This document shows, one piece after another, positions 9,252 through 18,304 of a stretch of DNA of 64,000 nucleotides (within the stretch, counting starts at the first letter, position 1; each line of letters starts with the position of its first letter). The stretch comes from Pleomorphochaeta sp. (lineage in GTDB: Bacteria; Spirochaetota; Spirochaetia; Sphaerochaetales; Sphaerochaetaceae). Location of the stretch: positions 27,864-91,863 of the forward strand of contig JAQQAS010000005.1 in assembly GCA_028532815.1 (NCBI GenBank). Reading direction: 5' to 3'. Made by a program: the position numbers and the translations under genes. The notes beneath the pieces were generated by a model. It was not told the origin of the DNA and did not search any database. It saw only the letters and a program-made list of their open reading frames with translations.

Positions 9252-10241
9252 TTAATTATCTGTATTTATACCATACATCAAATCAAAATATTCCATATCC
9301 GTAGAAAGTATCTTATTTAAATCAGGAATTGTTTTTTTATAAGATTCTAAAGTTCTCCAAAGTTTAAAGAAATAAGGATCAGCTTCATAAGCTTCGGCAT
9401 ATATTTTTGCAGCTTCAGCATCAGCAACACCTTTTATTTCTTCACTAGTTGCATAGGCTGTAGAAATAATATTTTTTTGTTCACTTTCTGTTTTACCTTC
9501 CCATTGGGCTAACTGACCACGACCATAAGATCTATAGGCTTCAGCTATTTGATTTCTTTCTTTAATCATTCTCTCATAAACGCTTTGAGTTAAATCATCG
9601 CTGTACCTAATTTGTCTAATAATAATATCAATTAACTCAATTCCGTACTCATCAGTGAATTCACTTGCGATGTCATACATTTTTTGAGATAAGCCTTCAC
9701 GACCAACATCAATAGATTCTTGTAGGGTAGTTGTTTTAGTCAAATTTCTTAAATTTTCTGCATCTTGCAAATTATCTAAACTTTGAACAACATTTTCTTC
9801 TACTTTGATTTCATTAATCTGGTTAGAATTACGAACGGCTTCGTTTAGTGAGTTTTCTGAAATAACTGTTCTAACAGTTGAGTCAAGAATATCATTTAGT
9901 CTTGAAACACCATTATCTAAAGTATTTACAGTTTCATAGTATTTTGCAGGATCGCTAATTTTCCATCTTGCAGTTGTATCAACCCAAATAAATTGGTTTT
10001 CTTTTGTTGGAATTCTTTGAGCTTCTCCATCCCAAGAAAGAATCTTTTTAGGATAGATTACTACATTATCAATAAATGGAATTTTGAATTTTAAACCAGC
10101 GGTATATTCATCATCTATGATTTTACCAAAACGAGTTACTACTGATTGTTCACCTTCGTTTAAAATGTAGAAAGGTCCAAGTAAAACAAATACAACTAGT
10201 AAAGCTAGTATTACAACTATTGTGGTTACAAATTTTTTCAT
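9252..10241 (-). CDS. hflC: HflC, SPFH-domain modulator of FtsH
   Basis: An SPFH/Band 7 membrane protein of 329 residues. One N-terminal transmembrane segment (about 5-26) is followed by NEGEQSVVTRFGKI, the typical start of the SPFH domain, then an Ala/Glu-rich coiled-coil segment with ADAEAAKIYAEAYEADPYFFKLWRTLESYKK, characteristic of HflC. It forms a large ring with HflK around the FtsH protease at the inner membrane. It overlaps hflK by one base (TAATG), so the two are translationally coupled. No ftsH is in this window. Confidence 0.92.
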   Translation of the reverse strand: MKKFVTTIVVILALLVVFVLLGPFYILNEGEQSVVTRFGKIIDDEYTAGLKFKIPFIDNVVIYPKKILSWDGEAQRIPTKENQFIWVDTTARWKISDPAKYYETVNTLDNGVSRLNDILDSTVRTVISENSLNEAVRNSNQINEIKVEENVVQSLDNLQDAENLRNLTKTTTLQESIDVGREGLSQKMYDIASEFTDEYGIELIDIIIRQIRYSDDLTQSVYERMIKERNQIAEAYRSYGRGQLAQWEGKTESEQKNIISTAYATSEEIKGVADAEAAKIYAEAYEADPYFFKLWRTLESYKKTIPDLNKILSTDMEYFDLMYGINTDN

Positions 10242-11257
10242 TAGTTACTACCTCCTGTGGTTGTATTTGACTCTACAACGACTGTTTTATTAGAACTGTC
10301 GATTTGAGAGATTGGTAAGAAATTCTTTAAATCTTTATCTATTAATGTAATATTATTAGAATTTTCTAAGAAAATTTCTTCCATTGTTTCAAGATAAAGA
10401 CGATCTGCAGTGATTTGTTTGCTTTGTTCGTATGTATCTCTCATACTATTAAATCTAGCTACATCACCTTTAGCATTATTAACTCTTTCCTTAGCATAAC
10501 CTTCAGCAATTTGTATTTGTTGTTTTGCTTCTCCTTGTGCTTTAGGAATAACAGAGTTGTATTGCTCTTTACCTTCGTTAATAAATCTATTCATATCTTG
10601 GATTGCTTTGTTAACATCTTCGAAAGCATTTTGAACATCTCCTTCTGGAGGAACAATGTTTTGTAATTTAACAGTAACTACTCTAATACCAAGGCCATAA
10701 TCATCAAATTTGTTCTGCATCTCTACTTGAGCTTGCACTTCAATTGATGTTCTTTCACTTGTCATTACAGAAAGTATTGGTAAATCACCAACTAATTGGT
10801 TCATTACACTTTGGCTAATATCTCTAATTGTTGTTTCTTTCTGTTGTACATTAAATAACCATTGTTCAGGATTGCTTATTTGATATTGAACAATCCACTC
10901 AAGGTCAATGATATTTAAATCACCTGTTAACATTATTGATTCAGATGGAAAATCTGTACTAGAAATTAAAGGACTTGAAGTAATTGAACTTCTATATCCA
11001 AATGTCATAGTCTGAACTACTTGTGTTGGTACTTTATAAGATTTTTCAACACCTAGTGGTATTTTAGTTTGTAATCCGGGTCCTACGGTTCTATTGTATT
11101 TACCAAATCTGGTTACTACAGCTTGTTCTGTTTGGTCGACTACGAAAAAACTAGACATAGCTGAAGCGAGAACGATTACAGCAATAATTAAACCAATTAT
11201 TAATTTTGGACTAATATTCAAATTCTTTTTAGCTGTTTTGAAGGGTTCTTGATCCAT
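10241..11257 (-). CDS. hflK: HflK, SPFH-domain modulator of FtsH
   Basis: 338 residues: a cytoplasmic N-terminal stretch, one transmembrane segment near 18-40, and an SPFH domain opening with VDQTEQAVVTRFGKYNRTVGPGLQ. The Gly-rich N-terminal tail found in enteric HflK is absent. The coiled-coil part contains AQGEAKQQIQIAEGYAKERVNNAKGD, as expected for HflK. It is first in a two-gene operon, with AAGGAG about 6 bases before the start and a good promoter. The role (regulating FtsH proteolysis with HflC) is inferred from family knowledge. Confidence 0.9.
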   Translation of the reverse strand: MDQEPFKTAKKNLNISPKLIIGLIIAVIVLASAMSSFFVVDQTEQAVVTRFGKYNRTVGPGLQTKIPLGVEKSYKVPTQVVQTMTFGYRSSITSSPLISSTDFPSESIMLTGDLNIIDLEWIVQYQISNPEQWLFNVQQKETTIRDISQSVMNQLVGDLPILSVMTSERTSIEVQAQVEMQNKFDDYGLGIRVVTVKLQNIVPPEGDVQNAFEDVNKAIQDMNRFINEGKEQYNSVIPKAQGEAKQQIQIAEGYAKERVNNAKGDVARFNSMRDTYEQSKQITADRLYLETMEEIFLENSNNITLIDKDLKNFLPISQIDSSNKTVVVESNTTTGGSN

Positions 11258-11293
11258 GTTATCTCCTTAAGAGTTTTATCTCTTATAAGTTAA

Positions 11294-11322
11294 ATTTAAC
11301 TAAGATACCCTTCAATCGTCAA
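11294..11322 (-). promoter_or_regulatory. Predicted promoter of hflKC
   Basis: TTGACG, 17-base spacer, TTAAAT on the minus strand. The start point would lie about 30 bases before the hflK ATG, leaving room for the AAGGAG site. No heat-shock operator such as CIRCE is visible. Confidence 0.5.
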
Positions 11323-11473
11323 GCAATATAGTAACTATTATTTGTTATATGTTAAGTTTTGTTATATATTTGCAAAGTTTTTTGTTTTTAACCTTATATT
11401 AATTAATAAATAAGAAATAAATATTTTTTTTATTAATTATTAAAGATTAGAGGATAAAACCAATTAAGATAGG

Positions 11474-11502
11474 TTGAAAATTTGTTATTTCAATTATATT
11501 AT
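11474..11502 (+). promoter_or_regulatory. Predicted promoter of metG
   Basis: TTGAAA, 17-base spacer, TATTAT. Transcription should begin near 11509, giving a leader of about 70 bases that carries the hairpin described next. The rest of the gap between hflK and metG is featureless AT-rich sequence. Confidence 0.55.
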
Positions 11503-11531
11503 ACCAAAAGCACTATTGAAATTTATCTATT

Positions 11532-11560
11532 ATTGCTAAATTATTTGAGCAATTTTTTTT
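11532..11560 (+). promoter_or_regulatory. Terminator-like hairpin inside the metG leader
   Basis: ATTGCT (11532-11537) pairs with AGCAAT (11548-11553), with further pairing inside, and is followed at once by eight T: the form of an intrinsic terminator. It sits downstream of the predicted promoter and just before the metG ribosome binding site, so it would act on metG itself. The same AGCAAT strand can alternatively pair with ATTGC at 11566-11570. No T-box or SAM-riboswitch motif is visible. Confidence 0.45.
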
Positions 11561-11581
11561 GAAGGATTGCCTGGAGGTTTT

Positions 11582-13798
11582 ATGAAGAAAAAACGACTTA
11601 TCACTTCTGCTTTACCTTATGTTAATAATATTCCACATCTTGGAAATTTAACACAAGTGTTATCAGCTGATGTTTTTGCTAGATTTTGTAGATCGAAAGG
11701 TTATGAAACCTTATACGTTTGTGGTACCGATGAATATGGAACAGCAACTGAAACTAGAGCACTACAGCAGGGTGTAACTCCCAGGGAACTTTGTGACCAC
11801 TATCATGCTATTCATAGAGATATCTATAAATGGTTTGATATAAATTTTGATTATTTTGGTAGAACTAGTACTGAAAAGCAAACTGAAATCGTACAATATA
11901 TTTTTAATAAAGTTGATGAAAATGGCTATATTAGAGAAGGTGAAATTGAACAATTATATTGTCCAAATTGTAATCGCTTTTTAGCTGATAGATTTGTATT
12001 AGGAACTTGTCCTCATTGTCATAGTGAAGGAGCTAAAGGAGATCAATGTGATAATTGTTCAACACTTTTAGAACCTACTGAATTAATTGATCCTCATTGT
12101 AGTGTTTGTGGAACAACCCCTGAAGTTAAAAAAACTTCTCATCTATATATTGATTTACCTAAAGTATTACCACTATTAGAAGATTGGATGAATGAAGCTT
12201 CAGTTAAAGGGTTTTGGGCTAAGAATGCTGTTCAAGTTACAAAGAGTTGGATCCGTGATGGTTTAAAAGAAAGAGCTATTACAAGAGATCTAAAATGGGG
12301 TATCCCAGTTCCTAAAAAAGGTTATGAAAATAAAGTTTTCTATGTGTGGTTTGATGCTCCTATTGGTTATATTTCTATCTCAGCTTATGCTGTTGAAGAT
12401 TGGAAGAGATGGTGGCAAAGTCCAGATGATACTGAGCTTTTCCAATTCATAGGAAAAGATAATATTCCTTTCCATACTGTAATCTTCCCATCTGCACAAT
12501 TAGCTTCAGGTGATAATTGGACTATGTTACATCATATGAGTTCAACAGAATATTTAAATTATGAGGGTGGTAAATTCTCTAAAAGTTTAGGTGTTGGTAT
12601 TTTCGGAAATGATGTAATGGATACAAACATCCCAAGTGATGTATGGCGTTTTTATATGTTCTATAATAGACCTGAAAAATCTGATGTAACATTTACTTGG
12701 TCTGATTTTGAAGAAAAAGTAAATGGTGAATTAATTGGTAATTTATCAAACCTTGTTAATAGAACTTTAACATTTATTAATAGATTTTATGATGGAAAAG
12801 TTCCAAAAGGTGAGCTTGATTCTTCTTTAGTTGAACAAATATTAGAAAAAGAAGCAAAAATTGACGAATTGCTTGAAAAAGCAGGAGAGAGAGAAGCTCT
12901 TAGAAATATCTTCTTCCTATCTTCTATTGGAAATAAGGCTTTCCAAGATGGAGAACCTTGGAGAACAAGAAAAGAGGATCCTGAGAGTGCTGCAAGTTTA
13001 TTAAAAACTTTAGTTTACTTAATTAGAGATTTAGGTATTTTAGTAGAACCTTATATGCCACAAACAAGTAAAAAAATCTTACAATTTGTAAAGAATGGAA
13101 AAGCAAATTGGTCTGATTTAGGAAAATATGAAAATATTGAAGAAATCGGTGAAATAGAATTATTATTTAGTAAGCTTGAACATGAAAGAATTGAAGAGTT
13201 AAAAATTAAATATAGTGGCTCTCAAGCTGAAAGAGAAGAAAAGAAAAATTCAGGAGATAAGAAAATGGAAGCTAATGAAGAAACATTATCCATGGCTCAA
13301 GATTTTGCTAATCGTGTAGATCTAGTAGTTAGTAAAATTGTTGAAGTAGAAAAACACCCAGAAGGTGATAAATTATATATCTTAAAATTAGATACTGGTG
13401 ATGAAAATGATGATAGAACCATTGTTTCATCTATTGTCCCTTATTACAGTGCTGAAGAATTATTAAACAAGAACATTGTTTTAGTTAGAAACTTAAAGCC
13501 TGCTAAATTTAGAGGTGTTAAATCTTGTGGTATGCTTTTAGCCGCTAGTGCAAAAGATGATGAAGATCATTCAACTTGTGAAGTTTTATTTGCAGATGAC
13601 TTTGAAGTTGGTACAACTTTATTACCAGAAGGTACAACAGCACCAGAAGCAGATCGCTTCTATGTTAAAGGAAGTAAATTCTTTGATATGCCAATGTATA
13701 CTGAAGAAGGTATTGTAAAAGTTGATGGTAAATCAATTCAATCAGCTGATGGAAAAACCTTAACTGCTAAAGTATATGTTAATGGAGATGTTGGTTAA
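11582..13798 (+). CDS. metG: Methionyl-tRNA synthetase with C-terminal tRNA-binding domain
   Basis: Class I synthetase of 738 residues that charges tRNA-Met. The HIGH motif is PHLGNL near the N-terminus and the KMSKS loop is GGKFSKSLG. Between them lie two CxxC pairs per knuckle (CPNCNRF...CPHCHS and CDNC...CSVCG), so the connective-peptide zinc knuckles appear complete. After about residue 615 an EMAP/Trbp111-like OB-fold begins (DFANRVDLVVSKIVEVEKHP), the fused tRNA-binding module also found in E. coli MetG. The ATG used here has GGAGG 5 bases upstream; a TTG five codons earlier is in frame but lacks a site. A strong terminator follows. Confidence 0.96.
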   Translation: MKKKRLITSALPYVNNIPHLGNLTQVLSADVFARFCRSKGYETLYVCGTDEYGTATETRALQQGVTPRELCDHYHAIHRDIYKWFDINFDYFGRTSTEKQTEIVQYIFNKVDENGYIREGEIEQLYCPNCNRFLADRFVLGTCPHCHSEGAKGDQCDNCSTLLEPTELIDPHCSVCGTTPEVKKTSHLYIDLPKVLPLLEDWMNEASVKGFWAKNAVQVTKSWIRDGLKERAITRDLKWGIPVPKKGYENKVFYVWFDAPIGYISISAYAVEDWKRWWQSPDDTELFQFIGKDNIPFHTVIFPSAQLASGDNWTMLHHMSSTEYLNYEGGKFSKSLGVGIFGNDVMDTNIPSDVWRFYMFYNRPEKSDVTFTWSDFEEKVNGELIGNLSNLVNRTLTFINRFYDGKVPKGELDSSLVEQILEKEAKIDELLEKAGEREALRNIFFLSSIGNKAFQDGEPWRTRKEDPESAASLLKTLVYLIRDLGILVEPYMPQTSKKILQFVKNGKANWSDLGKYENIEEIGEIELLFSKLEHERIEELKIKYSGSQAEREEKKNSGDKKMEANEETLSMAQDFANRVDLVVSKIVEVEKHPEGDKLYILKLDTGDENDDRTIVSSIVPYYSAEELLNKNIVLVRNLKPAKFRGVKSCGMLLAASAKDDEDHSTCEVLFADDFEVGTTLLPEGTTAPEADRFYVKGSKFFDMPMYTEEGIVKVDGKSIQSADGKTLTAKVYVNGDVG

Positions 13799-13823
13799 TA
13801 TTTAATTTTATATAATTTAATTA

Positions 13824-13855
13824 GGAGGATTGTTTTTAGCAATCCTCGTTTTTTT
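13824..13855 (+). terminator. Terminator after metG
   Basis: An 8-bp stem GAGGATTG / CAATCCTC with a 7-base loop, followed by GTTTTTTT. Confidence 0.88.
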
Positions 13856-13867
13856 AACTTTATATAT

Positions 13868-13896
13868 AAAAAATCATCTCCATAATTATGGAGATG
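13868..13896 (-). terminator. Terminator after the exported 370-residue protein
   Basis: A 9-bp perfect stem CATCTCCAT / ATGGAGATG with a 4-base loop; on the minus strand it is followed by ATTTTTT. It lies about 20 bases past the stop. Confidence 0.82.
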
Positions 13897-13914
13897 AAAA
13901 TTAAAAACTATTTA

Positions 13915-15027
13915 TTATTCTGAAAAAACTCTTATTGTCTCATCGGCATTATAAGTTTCACCAGTTTCAATTGTTGTAAAATTTAAATATATATTATCAG
14001 TAAATCGTCCTGAGTTAAGTGCACTAGTATCTGAATATGAAGAATAGGTATAAATATAAAATACTTTTTCTCTATTTCTTCTAATTCTTTGAATTAATAT
14101 TTTATCAGTTGAATCAATTTCTACTGTATTTGAGGAGCTGGTTTCGCTAAGTTTAATGGAATATGGGACTTCTTTTATACCAGATCCTGGATCTGTAGAA
14201 ATAAGGGTGAAGTTGTTGTCGCTAGTAATGTCTAGTCCCACTTGATAGTTTGTATTTGTTGCTGTACTAGGTCCAACTTGCATTGAAACTGTCCATTCGT
14301 GATAATTGGATCCAAGATTTTCAAAAAATCCGGTTTCTGTCCAAGTGTTTGGGCGACTAAAGTTGATATTTAGGTAGGTATCATAGGCACTAAAATCTGC
14401 AATTGCAGGAGTTATTATACTGTCTGTTAGATTTCCATAGTAGAAAACAGTTTCAACATTGTTTGTAAGGTAGAATAGGTAAAGGTTTGTTGCTCCACCA
14501 GTATCTAATGATAAATATTCAGAATCATTAGTTCCAAGAGTGCTAGGATAATCAAATACGTAATACAAAGTAATTGTAAAATCATCAGCTGTATAATTTA
14601 GATTTACTCTTGGATAGATATATGTTTGAGTTTCTGTAAGTTCATAATAAGTTGTACTATGGTCTATACTGTTGCTATCATAATCAATTTCTACTTTAGC
14701 AACTAGGGTGCAAACCTCACTAAGGGTACTACTAGAAAGAGTTGCTGTTCTGTTTTCTATATTTATATGAGGAATTGCCTTATAACTTTCAGTACTGGTT
14801 GTGTCATTTGAATACTCAACTAATTTAATAGCATATTTAGTTCTACTGGTTCCCTCAGAAAAACTATAATCAGTGTTTGTTGTTACTGGTGAATATGTAA
14901 TAGTTTCAATGTTATAAAAAGATGCAGGAACAGCCGTGCTCTCATCGTAAGCAAAAGCAGTGTTTATGCAAATAGTTGATATAAGGATTAAAAATGCAAT
15001 ATATTTATTTAATTTTCTTGTTCTCAT
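13915..15027 (-). CDS. Exported beta-rich protein of unknown function
   Basis: 370 residues with a clear Sec signal peptide: a basic start (MRTRKLNK), a hydrophobic core and an AFA-Y cleavage site near residue 26. There is no lipobox Cys. The mature part is rich in Ser, Thr, Tyr and Asn with alternating hydrophobic residues, suggesting beta-strands. Near the C-terminus FYIYTYSSYSDTSALNSGR is followed by FTDNIYLNFT, which resembles the end of fimbrial or spore-coat-U beta-sandwich domains (GxYxDTLTV); this is only a resemblance. No Shine-Dalgarno precedes the ATG, and the predicted promoter would start transcription almost at the ATG. It diverges from another small exported protein. Possibly a lineage-specific surface or periplasmic protein. 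Confidence 0.6.
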   Translation of the reverse strand: MRTRKLNKYIAFLILISTICINTAFAYDESTAVPASFYNIETITYSPVTTNTDYSFSEGTSRTKYAIKLVEYSNDTTSTESYKAIPHINIENRTATLSSSTLSEVCTLVAKVEIDYDSNSIDHSTTYYELTETQTYIYPRVNLNYTADDFTITLYYVFDYPSTLGTNDSEYLSLDTGGATNLYLFYLTNNVETVFYYGNLTDSIITPAIADFSAYDTYLNINFSRPNTWTETGFFENLGSNYHEWTVSMQVGPSTATNTNYQVGLDITSDNNFTLISTDPGSGIKEVPYSIKLSETSSSNTVEIDSTDKILIQRIRRNREKVFYIYTYSSYSDTSALNSGRFTDNIYLNFTTIETGETYNADETIRVFSE

Positions 15028-15033
15028 GTCATA

Positions 15034-15062
15034 AGATTAATGCTTTAGGATTAAATTGTCAA
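15034..15062 (-). promoter_or_regulatory. Consensus promoter next to the start codon of the 370-residue exported protein
   Basis: TTGACA, 17-base spacer, TAATCT on the minus strand. The -10 box ends only 6 bases before the ATG, so transcription would begin on or next to the start codon. This is the best sigma-70 match in the neighbourhood. Confidence 0.55.
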
Positions 15063-15181
15063 CGTTTTTATACTTTATATAGTCTTTTTTGTAGAAAATC
15101 TTAATAATATAAACTCTAAATCTTGTTATTATTTAAATTCCATGTTAAATTGATTGTGAAAAGGACAAAAAGAGTATAAAT

Positions 15182-15892
15182 ATGAAAAGAAAAATAACGA
15201 TTTTATTGGTAATTATGACAACACTTGCAAATTTTATTTTTGCAGATACCAATGTGTCCGGACCTGATTTAACAAATCCATTAGAGATATATAGTATTTG
15301 GAATTCCAATGACGATCCTCTTTTTATTCTCTCTGCTAGTTCTCAAAGTATTGATTATACCCAATCGTCAATTCAATTTGAGACTGAGGATTTCGATTTA
15401 AGTATTTCTAATCAAACTGAAAATTTTAGCTTGTATGTTTTTAGTAATTATTTATCTTGGTTAAATAATTATTATGATGTAAATGAAGAATATAAAGAAT
15501 ATTATTTAGATATATATTTTTCTCAGCACTTTGTCCCAGTTGATGATACGGAATTCAGTGCGGATGATTACCCTATCGTAGATATTTATTTTAATAAAAC
15601 TATAAGTCAAGAGACGACTAGTTATTATTCGTTTAATGGAAGACGATATATATATAATACTGATAACTACATTGATGAAGTTTCTTGGTATCAAGGCTCA
15701 TCTACTACTATGGATTATGGTTCTAGAAATGTTGATGCTTATTTATATAGATATGAAATAATTGTTCCAAGCGGACTTCACTCTCTAGATTTAATAAATT
15801 TTAACTTTGGCTGGGATGGATATACTGATACTGTTGATCAATATTGGGATATGGAAGCTTATGTAAGAGTTGCTATAACTAGCAATAATTAA
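15182..15892 (+). CDS. Small exported protein of unknown function
   Basis: 236 residues with a Sec signal peptide (MKRKITILLVIMTTLANFIFA, cleavage after FA-D near 22) and no lipobox. The mature protein is Tyr-, Ser- and Asp-rich, acidic, and probably all beta. I recognise no domain. It may be distantly related in style to the divergent 370-residue neighbour, but I see no alignable block. The ribosome binding site is weak (AAAGAG 7-8 bases upstream). The FemAB-like gene begins 8 bases after its stop, so the two may be co-transcribed. Confidence 0.55.
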   Translation: MKRKITILLVIMTTLANFIFADTNVSGPDLTNPLEIYSIWNSNDDPLFILSASSQSIDYTQSSIQFETEDFDLSISNQTENFSLYVFSNYLSWLNNYYDVNEEYKEYYLDIYFSQHFVPVDDTEFSADDYPIVDIYFNKTISQETTSYYSFNGRRYIYNTDNYIDEVSWYQGSSTTMDYGSRNVDAYLYRYEIIVPSGLHSLDLINFNFGWDGYTDTVDQYWDMEAYVRVAITSNN

Positions 15893-15899
15893 AATAGTT

Positions 15900-16880
15900 G
15901 TGAAAGTTGAAAAGATTTCTATAAACAAATTACATGGTATTCATCCGTTTGTAAGTTCTTATTGGGCAAAATTAAAAGAATTTAATAATTGGCAAAATGA
16001 AGCTTATTTAGTTGAAAGTGATGGAGAATTATTTGAGACTCTCGTTTTGTATAAAAAGATTGTTTTCAAAAAATATTTAGCATACATTCCTTTTTCTCCA
16101 CTTTCAATTGAAGAAAATTACTTATTAACTCAAGAACAATTAATTGAAATATTAAATTCAATAAATGAGCAATCTATATTTAATATTTTATTCTTTAGAT
16201 TAGATTTACCTTTTTCTTATGGTGTAAATAAAATATATACAAATAAATTTGTAAAAAATAGAAATAGTATACAACCTGATTTATCAGTTCAGCTCAATTT
16301 AAAAAAAGATATATCTGAGATTAGAGCAAGTTATAAAAAAAGAGCAAACAGAAACTTAAAAAAGAATTTAAATACTATCTTTACAACAGAAGTTGCCCCA
16401 ACTGATAAAAATATTGAAATTTGGTATTCTTTATATAAAGAAACAGCAAAAAGAGATAATTTTCAAATCAGAAATCTTGAATATATTAAACGGTTGTTTA
16501 ATATAAAATCCAGTATTAAAACTAAGCTAATTTTTTCTTATAAAGCTAATGAAGTTGTAGGTGGTATTATTGTTCTTTATTCTAAGAAAGAGGCAATATA
16601 TTTGTTCGGAGCCTCAAAAAAGCTTCCTCATATTTCTCCAAGTTATAGTTTGCAAGATTTTGCTATAGATAATATGAAAAAACTAGGTGTAGAAAAATAT
16701 GATTTTTTTGGAATAGGTGATGATAGTACTTCAGAGCATCTAAAAAGTCTGACTTTATTTAAGACTGCTTTTGGCGGAGAAAAGGTTGAAAGAATACCAT
16801 CTTTAGATTATCCAATAAATAAATTACTTTTTAGAGCTTATAAATTAATAGAAAAACTTAGATATTTTGTTTATCGATAA
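15900..16880 (+). CDS. FemAB/FemX-like aminoacyltransferase or GNAT-fold protein
   Basis: 326 residues resembling the FemAB (peptidoglycan bridge) family: an N-terminal GNAT-like half with a YLAYIPFSPL strand, a central RASYKKRANRNLKKNL helix, and a C-terminal half with VVGGIIVLYSKKEAIYLFGASKK, then YDFFGIGDD. The segment FGASK...SYSLQDFAIDNMKKLGVEKYDFFG closely follows the FemX/FmhB pattern 'L-Q-x-x-A-I-x-x-A-k-x-x-G-x-x-x-Y-D-F-x-G'. Family members add amino acids from aminoacyl-tRNA to lipid II. Translation seems to start at GTG without a clear ribosome binding site, 8 bases after the exported-protein stop. It ends inside the murD tail (23-base convergent overlap), another envelope gene. 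The precise substrate is unknown. Confidence 0.7.
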   Translation: MKVEKISINKLHGIHPFVSSYWAKLKEFNNWQNEAYLVESDGELFETLVLYKKIVFKKYLAYIPFSPLSIEENYLLTQEQLIEILNSINEQSIFNILFFRLDLPFSYGVNKIYTNKFVKNRNSIQPDLSVQLNLKKDISEIRASYKKRANRNLKKNLNTIFTTEVAPTDKNIEIWYSLYKETAKRDNFQIRNLEYIKRLFNIKSSIKTKLIFSYKANEVVGGIIVLYSKKEAIYLFGASKKLPHISPSYSLQDFAIDNMKKLGVEKYDFFGIGDDSTSEHLKSLTLFKTAFGGEKVERIPSLDYPINKLLFRAYKLIEKLRYFVYR

Positions 16881-18171
16881 ATTCTTTAGCTAATCGTTTA
16901 AATTGATTGCCTCTATCAAATTCGTTAATAAATAAATCGAAACTTGCAGCACCAGGCGATAATAATACAGCTTTCATATTAATATCTGATTCTTCTTGTG
17001 AAATACTAAGTGCAGTGTCAAAAGCTTCCTTCATGTTATTATAAGGGCCATTAAATTTAATTTTATTCTTATTTAAAAAAGGTATTAGCTTGTTCTTAGT
17101 AAAAGATCCATCTAAAAGTGTTATTGATTTTGCTTTAGATAAAGAATTTTTCATATTAATGGTTTTAAGCTTTTTATCTGTTCCTCCGCATATTAAGTGA
17201 ATGTTGATTTTATCAAAATGAAGCATACTAAATTCAATAGCTTCTGGGATAGTTGATGCACTATCATTTACAAAAAGGATGTTATCACGTATCCCAACCC
17301 ATTCAATTCTATGAGCTACACCTTTAAATGAATTTAAATGTTTTAAAATTATGTCTTTTTTAATATTTAATGCTAGTAGTGCTTTGTATGGTGGAATTAG
17401 TTCCGGTTTGTTTTGTAATTCAGGAATTAACTTATCATCAGTAAACTTGATATTTCTTTTTTTTAGGTGTGTTTTTTCTTTGATAGAATTTAAAAAACCT
17501 TTAGGACATATTGCTATTTCTGTATTTGGTGTAAATAAACTCAATTTGTCTTGTAAATATCGTTCCATAGAATCATATGTGTTTTGATGATCTTCTAGTA
17601 GGTTAGTGAATAATGAAATTTTAGTATGAGGAAAATCTACTGTTATGTAATTAAAAATATCTCGCAATTGCCAAGAAGAAAACTCACAAATCAAATAATC
17701 TATATGCTTTTTATTTGTTTCAAGATAATTAGCTATTTCAAAAGCACTAATTCCCATATTTCCAACTAATTTTGTATTATAACCTTCTTTTTTTAATACG
17801 TGGTTTATTGCATGGGTAGTTGTAGTTTTGCCTTTTGTACCAGTAACTGCGATTATTTTTATGTTATCGAGAGTATAGTTTTCAAATAGATAGATAAAAT
17901 CTGTAGTTATTTTTTTTGCATATTGTAGATATTTATTATTAGGTAGGATAGAAGCATTTTTTACGACTAAATCTGCCCAAAGAAAATCTTCGACTAAATG
18001 TTGAGAAAATCTAAATTTTGCACCTAGCTTTTCAAGAATATTTATTGCCTTGCCAAAGTCATTTTTGCTTTTTAAATCTGTAACTAATACGTTATGATTA
18101 TGCTTTAAAAAATATTTAGCGGCTGCAAATCCTCCACCATTTACACCTAATCCAAATATTAATACATTCAT
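16858..18171 (-). CDS. murD: UDP-N-acetylmuramoyl-L-alanine:D-glutamate ligase
   Basis: Cytoplasmic Mur ligase adding D-Glu to UDP-MurNAc-L-Ala. The 437 residues contain the N-terminal GLGVNGGGFAAAKY loop, the ATP-binding GTKGKTTTT (111-119), a central CEFSSWQL segment and FVNDSASTIPEAIEFS in the C-terminal part (DSxAsxpea, typical of MurD). Length and motif order suit MurD better than MurC, MurE or MurF. It stands alone rather than in a dcw cluster and overlaps the convergent FemAB-like gene by 23 bases. Confidence 0.88.
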   Translation of the reverse strand: MNVLIFGLGVNGGGFAAAKYFLKHNHNVLVTDLKSKNDFGKAINILEKLGAKFRFSQHLVEDFLWADLVVKNASILPNNKYLQYAKKITTDFIYLFENYTLDNIKIIAVTGTKGKTTTTHAINHVLKKEGYNTKLVGNMGISAFEIANYLETNKKHIDYLICEFSSWQLRDIFNYITVDFPHTKISLFTNLLEDHQNTYDSMERYLQDKLSLFTPNTEIAICPKGFLNSIKEKTHLKKRNIKFTDDKLIPELQNKPELIPPYKALLALNIKKDIILKHLNSFKGVAHRIEWVGIRDNILFVNDSASTIPEAIEFSMLHFDKINIHLICGGTDKKLKTINMKNSLSKAKSITLLDGSFTKNKLIPFLNKNKIKFNGPYNNMKEAFDTALSISQEESDINMKAVLLSPGAASFDLFINEFDRGNQFKRLAKEFIDKQNI

Positions 18172-18196
18172 AAATTTATCTCCCTAATTTCTATTT

Positions 18197-18226
18197 ATTA
18201 TAAACATGAATAAAGTATAAAAACAA
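18197..18226 (-). promoter_or_regulatory. Predicted promoter of murD
   Basis: TTGTTT, 18-base spacer, TATAAT on the minus strand, about 25 bases before the murD start. Confidence 0.4.
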
Positions 18227-18304
18227 TAACAATTTGATTTTATTTTATATTTGGATAACTAATTAATTAGAGTAAAAAACTAAGTATAAATATATTTTTT
18301 AGCC

